This document shows positions 17,688 to 26,783 of a stretch of DNA of 64,000 bases, one piece after another. The number at the start of each line of letters is the position of its first letter. The stretch's first letter is position 1. The translations under genes were made by a program, and so were the position numbers. This DNA is from Eubacteriaceae bacterium. Lineage in GTDB: Bacteria > Bacillota > Clostridia > Lachnospirales > Lachnospiraceae. The notes under the pieces are model-generated. The model had not been told where the DNA came from. It saw nothing but the letters and a program-made list of their open reading frames with translations, and searched no databases. Location of the stretch: assembly GCA_910575665.1 (NCBI GenBank), contig CAJTFB010000016.1, positions 27,287 to 91,286 of the forward strand. The letters are read 5' to 3'.

Positions 17688-19124
17688 TTACTCCCGCAGG
17701 ATCTGACCATTTGATATTTTAATGACATCTGCCACCATGTTTAGCTTTTTATCAAACACGGTCAGATAAAATCCATCCTCTCCCTGAACAACATTTTCTC
17801 CCAGAAGACGAATCTTATAATTATTTTCCGTATTGATCTCACAGCGTACATCCCCGATATCGTATCGCATTTTCCCATTGCCAGCATAGTGAATTCTTTC
17901 TTTTTTATCGTTGATATCCAGAACACCATACTGTGTCTTCGCCTGCTCCAATGGCAGAAGTTCCAATTTATCCTTTACACTATTATCGACATACGAAACA
18001 TTTCCGGTATACAATAAAACATAGTCCTGATTTTCAAGCAATGGAAGATACCTTGACAATTCACTGCAGTCCTGCAGTTCCAGTGCGGCAAGTTCTGCCT
18101 GATACATGCTGTAATCCTGATCCCAGCTATCATATTCTGCCTCCCCCCGGTGATCCGGCATGCCAAAATCATCTACCAGTGTCTTCCCAAGACACTTCGT
18201 TAATTTTTTTGCTCCATTAAGATTCAAATGAACGGTATCTAAAAAGTCCACTTTGTAATCTAACCCTAATTCATCCCATTTCCGATTATAATCAATCAGC
18301 TTCACACCGCACTCATCTGCAAATTTCTGCATTGCATTTCCCTTTTCATGGGTATAATCCGAGACAGGTGTTTTAATAAAGACCATTTCTGCTCCATTCT
18401 GCCTGCAAAGTTCTACCATATCCTGAATGTATCCAGCAGATTTTTCCACGATACCAGCAGTCTTATCCGTGGGCTGCTCTTTCAAAAAAGAAAATATATC
18501 TTCAGTAAGTTTTACCATACATTTGGTCCCATAACGCATATCATATCCTTTTGCACAGTCACGCTGCTTTTTAATATCAAAATCCACTGGAGATAATTCC
18601 TCCCAGCGGGAATGATATCTTAAAATCGGAAAAATATAAGATTCTATGGTCTCACCATTTTTCTTGTTCATCGAATGATGTACCGTTGTTAAAAAATTAG
18701 GTGAAAATCTCATATAATTTAATGCTGAGCGGTTGGATATCTCGTCATTGGTCTCATCTATAAATAATGACAATAAATCAAATATCACAACTTTGGGCTT
18801 CTGACATTTAAAGATATCCAGAAGAAAACGATACGACTTGTACGCACATTGTGAAGACGAGGTACAGTTATATCCTGCAACTCCATAAGTATTCCACATC
18901 TCTATCGGAGAAATTCCAGAATATATGTGGGATGATCCCAAAAAAATGACGTCCAGCGAATTACGCGGTTCTTCATAAAAAAGATCAAAATGCGTTAATT
19001 TTCCGTTGTATTTTGACATACTCTTCTCTTGTTTTGGTATAAATACCGCTGAAAGCACATTTAATAGCAATACCACTATAATAAAAAATACAATCATTTT
19101 GATGGCATTTCCAAACGTTATCAT
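17688..19124 (-). CDS. SGNH-fold membrane-anchored protein, O-acyl transfer partner of MBOAT
   Basis: A 478-residue protein with one N-terminal membrane helix (residues 10-30) and an extracytoplasmic SGNH/GDSL domain. Block I is IFLGSSHIYSG and the C-terminal catalytic Asp/His block is FLDTVHLN. DltD and AlgX/AlgJ proteins with this layout accept acyl groups from an MBOAT partner and pass them to wall polymers. The MBOAT gene lies 20 bases upstream. About 170 residues after the SGNH core form an extra beta-rich tail of unknown role. Confidence 0.75.
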   Translation of the reverse strand: MITFGNAIKMIVFFIIVVLLLNVLSAVFIPKQEKSMSKYNGKLTHFDLFYEEPRNSLDVIFLGSSHIYSGISPIEMWNTYGVAGYNCTSSSQCAYKSYRFLLDIFKCQKPKVVIFDLLSLFIDETNDEISNRSALNYMRFSPNFLTTVHHSMNKKNGETIESYIFPILRYHSRWEELSPVDFDIKKQRDCAKGYDMRYGTKCMVKLTEDIFSFLKEQPTDKTAGIVEKSAGYIQDMVELCRQNGAEMVFIKTPVSDYTHEKGNAMQKFADECGVKLIDYNRKWDELGLDYKVDFLDTVHLNLNGAKKLTKCLGKTLVDDFGMPDHRGEAEYDSWDQDYSMYQAELAALELQDCSELSRYLPLLENQDYVLLYTGNVSYVDNSVKDKLELLPLEQAKTQYGVLDINDKKERIHYAGNGKMRYDIGDVRCEINTENNYKIRLLGENVVQGEDGFYLTVFDKKLNMVADVIKISNGQILRE

Positions 19125-19143
19125 CTGGTCTCTCCTCTCGCAA

Positions 19144-20556
19144 TCAGAATTTCATATATATAAAATCAGATGCATTGTAATCTACGCCATAGATTCCTAA
19201 AATAACAACTGACACAATACCCAACAGGTATACACACCACCTCACGACCAGCCATTGACGATTGATCTGGTCCCGCAGCTTTATTCCCTGGTAATTCATG
19301 ATCTCGACAAAAAACAGTAGAATCACGAAAATTCCCAGCATATGCAGTCCTTTCATCGATACCCCAAACTTCGCCAGAGATTCATCAAACAAGACGCCTG
19401 GCGTCGGATGTAATAAAATGGTTTTTAAAATATAACATGCCTGCCGAATGTCCGTGACCCGGAAAAAGATCCAGGCAATGTTTACCAGCTGAAAGGTGAT
19501 GAAGAACTTTAATACCTGTACTGCTCTGCCCTTATAATTCATTTTCATAATTTGATAGCACTTTTTCCGAAAAGGTTGCAGAACGCTTCCGATCACCTGA
19601 TAGCCCCCATGCAGGGCACCCCACAAAAGATAGTTCACCCCTGCTCCATGCCAGATTCCACTGACACCAAAAACAAGCAGCACATTGATCCATCTTCTAC
19701 ACTGACCTTTCCGGTTCCCGCCCAATGGAATATAGAGATAATCCCGGAACCAGGAACTTAAGGATATATGCCACCGTTTCCAGAAATCATTAATGGACAC
19801 CGCCAGATAGGGCTGCTGAAAATTATCCGACAGCCGGATGTCAAATATGAGCGCTGTTCCTCTGGCTATATCTACACAACCGGAAAAATCCGCAAAAATT
19901 GTCAACGTGTACAGTAAACTGGCAAAAAACAATTCCGTCCCGCCCACTGTATAGTATGTATCATAAATATTATTGACTACAATGGCTGCCCGATCAGCTA
20001 TGACCATTTTCTTTATAAATCCCCATAACATCAACTGCAGACCACTGCAGAACCTGTCATAGTCAAAGGTATGCTTTTCCTTAAATTGTTTGGCGAGTGT
20101 ATCATATCTCGCAATTGGTCCCTGTAAAATATGTGGAAAAAAGGTTTCAAACAAATAGAAATCAAAAAAATTAGTTTCTGGGGCAATCTTCTCTCGATAA
20201 ACATCCATCAGATATCCAATCAAAGCAAGTGTATAAAAAGAAATCCCCAGCGGTAAGATAATAGATCCCCTGGTCATATACTTCAAAAAGAACAGAACAC
20301 CAAGATTTAAAGTAATTGCCACAGACAGTAATATTTTTTGTTTTCCCTTATTCTTTACCCTCTTCATCCATAATGCAGTGGCATAAACTACAATGCCGCT
20401 TAACGTCATAATCACAAATGCTTTTTCGCTATATATCAGATAAAACGCAATACTGAACACCAGAAGAACATATCTTTGAATACGTTTTGGTACAATATAG
20501 TAAAAGGGAATCAGCAATGCGAGAAAATATCCGTATTTTAAAGAACAAAAGCTCAT
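19144..20556 (-). CDS. MBOAT-family membrane O-acyltransferase (AlgI/DltB-like)
   Basis: A 470-residue polytopic membrane protein of the AlgI/DltB branch. The invariant catalytic histidine lies in GVSGIWHGAG (about residue 310) and the helical core has FFPHILQGPIARYD and NDFWKRWHISLSSWFRDYLYIPLGGN, all diagnostic. It passes acyl groups across the membrane to a surface polymer. The ATG at 20556 has GGAG eight bases upstream; an earlier GTG is too close to that site. The gene follows a strong terminator and precedes its SGNH partner, forming an independent O-acetylation unit. Confidence 0.92.
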   Translation of the reverse strand: MSFCSLKYGYFLALLIPFYYIVPKRIQRYVLLVFSIAFYLIYSEKAFVIMTLSGIVVYATALWMKRVKNKGKQKILLSVAITLNLGVLFFLKYMTRGSIILPLGISFYTLALIGYLMDVYREKIAPETNFFDFYLFETFFPHILQGPIARYDTLAKQFKEKHTFDYDRFCSGLQLMLWGFIKKMVIADRAAIVVNNIYDTYYTVGGTELFFASLLYTLTIFADFSGCVDIARGTALIFDIRLSDNFQQPYLAVSINDFWKRWHISLSSWFRDYLYIPLGGNRKGQCRRWINVLLVFGVSGIWHGAGVNYLLWGALHGGYQVIGSVLQPFRKKCYQIMKMNYKGRAVQVLKFFITFQLVNIAWIFFRVTDIRQACYILKTILLHPTPGVLFDESLAKFGVSMKGLHMLGIFVILLFFVEIMNYQGIKLRDQINRQWLVVRWCVYLLGIVSVVILGIYGVDYNASDFIYMKF

Positions 20557-20656
20557 TATCACATCTCCAAATGTCTTATTTTAACTAAGTATAATATAAG
20601 ACAAAATTAATTTGTAGCTTCACAGGTGATAGATAAGAAATAACCCTTTTACCATT

Positions 20657-20700
20657 TAAAAAAGGTATACAAATTGGCAATTGTCAACCTGTATACCTTC
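20657..20700 (-). terminator. Strong rho-independent terminator ending the ABC-export operon
   Basis: On the minus strand AAGGTATACA and TGTATACCTT form a perfect ten-base outer stem around a second inner palindrome (TTGACAATTGCCAA), followed by six T residues. It lies 20 bases after the YfhO-type gene and separates that operon from the MBOAT unit. Confidence 0.85.
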
Positions 20701-20720
20701 ATATCACATTATTATATTCT

Positions 20721-23441
20721 TTATTGTCGGCGAACATGTCCCCAAATTAATCCCGCTATTAGCAGAACAGCTGTCAGGGCAGTCAGCACAGATCCAACAA
20801 CGTAAAACCAGTCAAAGTATTGAAAAACAATCGTGTGTTCACCAGAAGGCACCGCCACTCCCATAATAAGTCCATTTATCATCTCTGGCTTTTGCTTTTT
20901 GCCATCTATCTCTACAGACCAATTGGGGGAATAATTTTGGGAAAAGCACAAATAAGTATCTGCATCCGAAGTAATCTTCGCCGTCAATGTGTTACTCGTT
21001 CGAGAGATCACTTCTGCTTCGGAGTTTATATCTTCCAGATTCATTGATTCCCGGTTTCCATAAGCGATGTTAGATAGATCATATTTTTCGTAATTATCAT
21101 AGATATCATCAAAATTCTCCAGTCTCGACACCTTTTGGGGAAAATACAAGATATCCTTTGCATTGGTATTTTCATAGATCTTCATTCCATACTTATCTGT
21201 ATTCCAGTACTGGTATGCCTGCCTCGGCTGCACACGGGAAACCTCACACCTTTCTATCAATACTTCCCCCAGGTTTGACTTGGCAAGTATCCTGATACGT
21301 ATATCCTCTGTAGCCTGTTCGGCGTTTTCTGAATACAAGTATGCCACATATTCATTGCTGTTCTTAGTCAGATAAAATTGTTTTTCCTGCGGAGCCAAGT
21401 CATAATTGTCCCCTCCAAAAAGATCTACTGCCAAATGTGTCAGAGCAGCATTGTGTTCATTCTTAATTTTAAGACTGACTTTATAACAGGTATTTGCTGC
21501 AATCCCTTCCATCACCGTACTGACACCCACACCATTCTCCAGGAAATCCAAAGATATATTTTCCTTAGAATTCACCAGGTCTGCTTTGCACTGTGAATCA
21601 TAAACCTGTCCTCCCATATTTTCTACTACATGGCAGGAATCTATAACGTATCGTACTCCCAGCATGGAGAGCAGATCATTCTGAAAGATAACATTATTCT
21701 TAACATTTTTAGATCCCGTAAGCAGTCCCGAAAAATTGAAAGAAGCTGTATTGTTTTCTATTCCAAGATTCTTAAAATATTTAAAAATAAGCGGATTATT
21801 ATAAGCCGTATAAGCATTAAGGGCGGCAATTTCCTTGGAAGCACTCTTATTTTGTGAAATAATACTCTCATGAGCACCATCCACGTTATCAAAAGCATCC
21901 CAAATTTTATATCCCCCAATATTCTCCTTTAACTGCTCTTCCACGGGATGAACCGTCTCAAACTGTGCCAGAGGCGTAGGTTCTGTAATCAAACTAAAGG
22001 GAAGTATTTCCGCCAATGTAATGACCACGATGGCGCCACAAAGAATACGCACTCTCAGTGCAGATGTGAGCTTCCAGCGCAAACATTCCTTCTTCTGGAC
22101 AATAGACAAAACAATAAGAATCAGTGCAAGAAATACCAGTGGTAATATAAGCGCACTCTGCAATTTATAATAATACTCTGGCTGTTGCTCCTTTGTCATC
22201 AAGAGAGAAATCAAAAATGCGCTCACAATGCCAAGGACAGCAATCCCCGTGAAGAAAATCTTAGCCAAATTTTTCATATATTTTAGATCGGATTCCTTTA
22301 GCTCCCCTTGTATCAGAGAATGAAGTCCCTTTGCCGCCATCGCAAGTATAAAGAAGTAGAAAATAAACAACATTCTTCCTGCACATCGAAAGCCTCCCAA
22401 TAGCGGAAGTTTGTGTACAATATGATTCAGAACGGGAATATGCGCGATAGAGGCATATAAAAAAGCAATGACCGCACATGCCAGATCCAGCTTAATACTC
22501 CACTTATCCTTTTTTAGAAGAATGACAGTAACCGCCAAAAGTAAAACAAATATACCCAGATAGAGCTCTATATCCATTTCAGAAGAATAATAATTTCCTA
22601 AGGGTTGGTAGATATCTCCAAAAAACCGTGGAATGATCATCTGGATCAGTTTCACAGGATGAATGGAATACGTACTAAAGGTATCAAATGATGTCCCTGC
22701 CGAACCATATACTTTATACTGCCTCATGATGCTGAGATTCGGCAGCAGCGCGTAGGCAAATATCCCTACATACACACCGAGCCACAGAATGCCTCTTTTC
22801 ATTAAATCCTTTATGGTAAACTTTTCACAAAGACAGCTTACCACGATATATACAAATAAGATCATGACTGCATAGACACTGTATTGCTGCCCGATGGTTG
22901 CCTGAACTGCCGCCATCACCGCCGACAAGCACAGCCATTTATTCTCTCTCGTGTCAATAAACTTCTTTACAAAAAACATGATTACGGGAAACAGACATAT
23001 GGATGCGATGATCGTTGGATGTGATTTCCTCAGACCGTTAATCTGTATCGAACACTCATAGATCACGGCAAAGATCATAGATACTACATAGGAACATTTG
23101 CATTCCCGTAAATATCGATAAAAGAAATAACTTCCAATAAATAAATGAACGATAAAATAAGCATATATATATTGTTTTAAAGGAAGAAATGACAGTAAAA
23201 TGCTGATAATATAAAAATTTCCAATGGTGGGCATGCCATTTGCCAAATACCCATTCCATTGCGGAAGCTCTCCATTCAATAGACATTGTACAAAATGCTT
23301 TCTCGCTGAAAAGTATTGAACCAGATCTGCATTTCCAGGTATTTGATTATTCAAATAATATTTTGCATACATCAGGATTGGAATGAGTAAGAAAATTATA
23401 ATTCCAGCTCTTTGTATCCTCTTTTCATTTACTGAGTTCAT
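20721..23441 (-). CDS. YfhO-family membrane protein (GT-C glycosyltransferase)
   Basis: A 906-residue protein with about 12 N-terminal membrane helices (to about residue 490), a roughly 380-residue extracytoplasmic domain and a final helix near the C-terminus (VVGSVLTALTAVLLIAGLIWG). The first loop pattern (GNADLVQYFSARKHFVQCLLNGELPQWNGYLANGMP) and the end segment YSPNWSVEIDGK...VAVPSGEHTIVFQY are typical of YfhO proteins. In Gram-positives YfhO adds sugars from undecaprenyl phosphate to teichoic acids with a CsbB-type GT2 and a flippase. GT2 and SMR genes in this locus make the same division of labour likely. Confidence 0.85.
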   Translation of the reverse strand: MNSVNEKRIQRAGIIIFLLIPILMYAKYYLNNQIPGNADLVQYFSARKHFVQCLLNGELPQWNGYLANGMPTIGNFYIISILLSFLPLKQYIYAYFIVHLFIGSYFFYRYLRECKCSYVVSMIFAVIYECSIQINGLRKSHPTIIASICLFPVIMFFVKKFIDTRENKWLCLSAVMAAVQATIGQQYSVYAVMILFVYIVVSCLCEKFTIKDLMKRGILWLGVYVGIFAYALLPNLSIMRQYKVYGSAGTSFDTFSTYSIHPVKLIQMIIPRFFGDIYQPLGNYYSSEMDIELYLGIFVLLLAVTVILLKKDKWSIKLDLACAVIAFLYASIAHIPVLNHIVHKLPLLGGFRCAGRMLFIFYFFILAMAAKGLHSLIQGELKESDLKYMKNLAKIFFTGIAVLGIVSAFLISLLMTKEQQPEYYYKLQSALILPLVFLALILIVLSIVQKKECLRWKLTSALRVRILCGAIVVITLAEILPFSLITEPTPLAQFETVHPVEEQLKENIGGYKIWDAFDNVDGAHESIISQNKSASKEIAALNAYTAYNNPLIFKYFKNLGIENNTASFNFSGLLTGSKNVKNNVIFQNDLLSMLGVRYVIDSCHVVENMGGQVYDSQCKADLVNSKENISLDFLENGVGVSTVMEGIAANTCYKVSLKIKNEHNAALTHLAVDLFGGDNYDLAPQEKQFYLTKNSNEYVAYLYSENAEQATEDIRIRILAKSNLGEVLIERCEVSRVQPRQAYQYWNTDKYGMKIYENTNAKDILYFPQKVSRLENFDDIYDNYEKYDLSNIAYGNRESMNLEDINSEAEVISRTSNTLTAKITSDADTYLCFSQNYSPNWSVEIDGKKQKPEMINGLIMGVAVPSGEHTIVFQYFDWFYVVGSVLTALTAVLLIAGLIWGHVRRQ

Positions 23442-23456
23442 CGCTGTTACTCCTCT

Positions 23457-24629
23457 CTATTTGTTGCAAATAAATTCTGAAATCTGATCCACGATCTTCT
23501 GTCCGGAATACTCATCCTGAATATATTTTTTTGCTCTTTTAGATATCAATCCCGCTCTTTTCGGATTCGATATCATCTCTGTTAATACCCTCTTTAATTT
23601 CTCATCCAGATGATCCAGGGAAATTTTTATCGCACATTCGTCTGGGATTTCTGAAAACCATCCACCTTCATTTATCACACTGACTTTTCCCTTTTCCATG
23701 ATCTGAAGCATGGTTCTGGATGTCTCTCCCATAGATGGATTTCTCAGATTAAATATAAGATCCGAATGTTCAAGAAAACCATTGAACTCCTCAACATCGA
23801 CATAACCTGTTTTGATTATGACCTTTCCATCTATATATTGATCTACATAATTTCCCTCACCTACCATCACATAACATAGTTTACAAATACCATTTTTAGA
23901 CAGTTGCTGTACCGCTTTGCACACTTCATGATTCAGTTTGGTTGTCCCAATATTCCCTAGCGAAGCCACAACATACGCATCTTGCGGAATGTTATATTTC
24001 TCAAATAATGCCGCTTTGGTAATGAGGGAATCTTCTCCCTTAAAAAATTGATTAATTTTAGCCAAGCGTTGCTTTTCTACGAGATTTGTCTCTAGTATTT
24101 TATGATAGGCATAATCTGAATGCACCATAATCTTGTTGTCTGATTTCAATAATTCATTATTTAAAGACAATTTTTCTGCCATGTGTTTTTGTGCCAGCAG
24201 ATCGGGGCCATTTTCTTTCACAGCATGTTTTAATTTCAAAAATTCCTCTAATCCTTCATGCTCGTAAGTCTTAGAATACAATAAACCTCTTTTCTGATAA
24301 TAACCAATAAACAAATAGTATAATACCATATCATGAAGAATAACCATCCCTGGATATTTAAGACAGCACTCATAAATATAATCATGATATTCTGGATTGT
24401 TGCCTATGTTATAGATCTTATAATCATAGAGAGAAAAATCTATTTTATCTCTTCCGTGCCTTACTACTTTAAAATTCTTAATTATACCATTAGAAATGTT
24501 ATAATCATCCGTGTACAAAGTAATATCAAATTTCTTTGCTAAGTCTTGGATCAGTTCTTCTGAATAATCCGATATTCCACTTTTCATAGGTGAAAATGGA
24601 CTCGCATATAATAATGATGGCCTTCCCAT
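23457..24629 (-). CDS. Glycosyltransferase, GT4/GT-B type
   Basis: A 390-residue GT-B-fold enzyme. The N-terminal glycine-rich segment ASPFSPMKSGISDYSEEL begins the acceptor-binding domain, and the C-terminal half has VVASLGNIGTTKLNHEV, VMVGEGNYVD and the donor-site region NLRNPSMGETSRTMLQIMEKG, with glutamate in the E-x7-E position. It transfers a sugar from a nucleotide donor to the growing glycan inside the cell. It lies 16 bases before the YfhO gene and 12 bases after another GT4 gene. Donor and linkage are not readable. Confidence 0.75.
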   Translation of the reverse strand: MGRPSLLYASPFSPMKSGISDYSEELIQDLAKKFDITLYTDDYNISNGIIKNFKVVRHGRDKIDFSLYDYKIYNIGNNPEYHDYIYECCLKYPGMVILHDMVLYYLFIGYYQKRGLLYSKTYEHEGLEEFLKLKHAVKENGPDLLAQKHMAEKLSLNNELLKSDNKIMVHSDYAYHKILETNLVEKQRLAKINQFFKGEDSLITKAALFEKYNIPQDAYVVASLGNIGTTKLNHEVCKAVQQLSKNGICKLCYVMVGEGNYVDQYIDGKVIIKTGYVDVEEFNGFLEHSDLIFNLRNPSMGETSRTMLQIMEKGKVSVINEGGWFSEIPDECAIKISLDHLDEKLKRVLTEMISNPKRAGLISKRAKKYIQDEYSGQKIVDQISEFICNK

Positions 24630-24640
24630 TTCAGATCTCC

Positions 24641-25684
24641 TTAGTTCAATAATTTATCAATGACATAGTCCCAATCCATATGCTTATCGATCAGAGACTT
24701 TTTACCAGCACGTCCCATTTCCTCTGCCTTTTGACGATTTTCATACCAGTAATCTACTTTTTCTGCCACGATCCTGGCATCTGCCTCTATTACAAAGCCA
24801 TTTTTGCCATCCTCTACAAATTCCAGAGGCCCCCCGGCATCATGATGTACGATTACTGGTTTTTCCGAGAAAAACCCTTCCAGAGTAATATATCCATAGT
24901 CCTCATCATAGGCGCCAAAATATACCCCAAGACAATTTGCATAGTAATCCATCTTTTCTTGTTCTGAAATAAAACCAGCAAGTGTCACCCGATCTTTTAA
25001 CTTATACTTCTTGATAAGATCATGGATGTATCTTAACTCCGTTTCACTTCCTGAACCAGCTAAAACTACCTTTACATCTGTCTTAAAATATCTGGCTGCC
25101 TCTACTAATAATCTCTGTCTTTTAATAGAATCGATACGGCTGGGATAAAACACATAATCCCCATAACTATCACAATGCAGCTTTTTATGATTCAATGGCG
25201 GATGATATAATGTTTCCGAATCAATCCCACAAAATTCCTTTAGCCTCTTTGATGTATTATGTGCAATGGTAAAAACACTTTTTGCCTCTGAAATGTACTG
25301 CTTGTCACACTCACAGATAAACTCCCGGATCTTTTCCCCCTTGGGAAAGTGATGCAAATCACCAAATTCTGTTTCCCACAGATCATAGGCCTGTCTGTGC
25401 TGGTGCATAAGCCATAATACCTTATCCTCATGTTTGACATAAAAAGCTGGAAATTTCATAGCGATAACCTTGTCAATTTTTTCTCCGTTGACTTCCGTTA
25501 AATCCATCAGCCTCCCCATCATCATCGAATTCATCAATGTCTCCCCCGGATACCACTTAAATGGAATTGTAACAACATCCACCTGATGCCCACGTTTTAC
25601 CAGTTCCTCTCTCAGCATCTCCGTAAGGATCTCCGCACCTCCCCGAATAAAAGGCACCTGTACCGTCACGATCGCAATCCTCAT
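24641..25684 (-). CDS. Glycosyltransferase, GT4 family
   Basis: A 347-residue retaining GT4. The N-terminus has VQVPFIRGGAEILTEMLREEL with the GGAE motif, and the C-terminal domain has YPSRIDSIKRQRLLVEA, KVVLAGSGSE and the donor-site GAYDEDYGYITLEGFFSEKPVIVHHDAGGP with the E-x7-E-like pair. It adds one sugar to the glycan on the cytoplasmic side. The start overlaps the end of the upstream GT gene by four bases, and an AAAGGAG site is present. Specificity is unknown. Confidence 0.85.
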   Translation of the reverse strand: MRIAIVTVQVPFIRGGAEILTEMLREELVKRGHQVDVVTIPFKWYPGETLMNSMMMGRLMDLTEVNGEKIDKVIAMKFPAFYVKHEDKVLWLMHQHRQAYDLWETEFGDLHHFPKGEKIREFICECDKQYISEAKSVFTIAHNTSKRLKEFCGIDSETLYHPPLNHKKLHCDSYGDYVFYPSRIDSIKRQRLLVEAARYFKTDVKVVLAGSGSETELRYIHDLIKKYKLKDRVTLAGFISEQEKMDYYANCLGVYFGAYDEDYGYITLEGFFSEKPVIVHHDAGGPLEFVEDGKNGFVIEADARIVAEKVDYWYENRQKAEEMGRAGKKSLIDKHMDWDYVIDKLLN

Positions 25685-26766
25685 CTCTGTACTCCTTTCT
25701 CAAAAGCTTTCAGAAAGCATTTTCTAATAGACGCCTGGCTAAAACGCTGCTGGACATTTTGAATTCCCTTTTCTACCACATATTCCCTATAATCGCTGTG
25801 GTGCTGCAGCACATGAATCGCTGCCGCAAACACCTCTGGTCTCTTTTCCAATACCAGCTGTTCTTTACCGATGGTTTCTGGTACTGCACATTCTCTCAAA
25901 GCCAGGATCGGAAGTCCCATATACTGTGCTTCTACGATAGGAACACAAAACCCCTCATGTTCACTGGCACATACCATCATATCACTTCCCAGATAATAGG
26001 CAAGCAGCGTAGCATCATTGATCTCACCGATAAATTCCACCGAATCTTTTAGTTTATATTCATTAATGTAATCCAGCAGCATAAGATTATAAGTGGCAAG
26101 CCCATCATCAAATTTGCCTACAATTCGTAATTTTACTTTTTCAGAATAATTGGTTCGAAAAGCTCGCAGTATATCTAACAAAAAAATATGTCCTTTATTG
26201 GGGGCAACCCTGCCCACGAACAATAAATTAATTGCCCTGTCCTCGATCAGCTCTTTCAGAATCTTTTCATCTGGAACTCCACCTGCCCATTTCTCCACTT
26301 TGTGGAATGGTGGGCACACAATAAACCGCTCTGACTCCACTCCTACTAGATCCTCTGTATTATATTGGGAATCTGGAATCCAAAAGCTTTTCGGAAACTC
26401 CTGGATAAACTGTTCCGTCTGCCTTCTCCCTTCTTCACACTGCTTTGTGTGAAATTGATTATACTTTTCAAAAAAGGACGCTGGGGTTATGTTATGATAC
26501 CGAAATATAATTTTTCCTTTCACTCGTTTTAAAATATGATATCCCTCAGACCAGTATACACTGTGATGGTAGATCACAACACAATCTGGTTCCTGAATAA
26601 TCTGATCCATCTGTTTTTCATCCACATATTGAACTACCGTATTAAACTGGTTCTCTGCATACACAAAACAATTGTGTTTCTGCTTCAACAACAAATACAT
26701 TGCTTCTATATCATTTCCTATAGCATCATGCTTTGTTACCGTTTGATGCATTATGACAATATCCAT
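25681..26766 (-). CDS. Glycosyltransferase, GT4 family
   Basis: A 361-residue GT4 enzyme. Recognisable parts are LLFVGRVAPNKGHIFLLDIL, KLRIVGKFDDG and the donor site ASEHEGFCVPIVEAQYMGLPILAL with the classical E-x7-E glutamates. The N-terminal domain is short and lacks the usual GGxxR loop, starting MDIVIMHQTVTKHDAIGND. It is coupled by a four-base overlap to the next GT gene and lies 17 bases after the methyltransferase gene. It acts in the cytoplasm on the lipid-linked glycan. Confidence 0.85.
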   Translation of the reverse strand: MDIVIMHQTVTKHDAIGNDIEAMYLLLKQKHNCFVYAENQFNTVVQYVDEKQMDQIIQEPDCVVIYHHSVYWSEGYHILKRVKGKIIFRYHNITPASFFEKYNQFHTKQCEEGRRQTEQFIQEFPKSFWIPDSQYNTEDLVGVESERFIVCPPFHKVEKWAGGVPDEKILKELIEDRAINLLFVGRVAPNKGHIFLLDILRAFRTNYSEKVKLRIVGKFDDGLATYNLMLLDYINEYKLKDSVEFIGEINDATLLAYYLGSDMMVCASEHEGFCVPIVEAQYMGLPILALRECAVPETIGKEQLVLEKRPEVFAAAIHVLQHHSDYREYVVEKGIQNVQQRFSQASIRKCFLKAFEKGVQR

Positions 26767-26783
26767 GTTACAAACTCCTTTGT

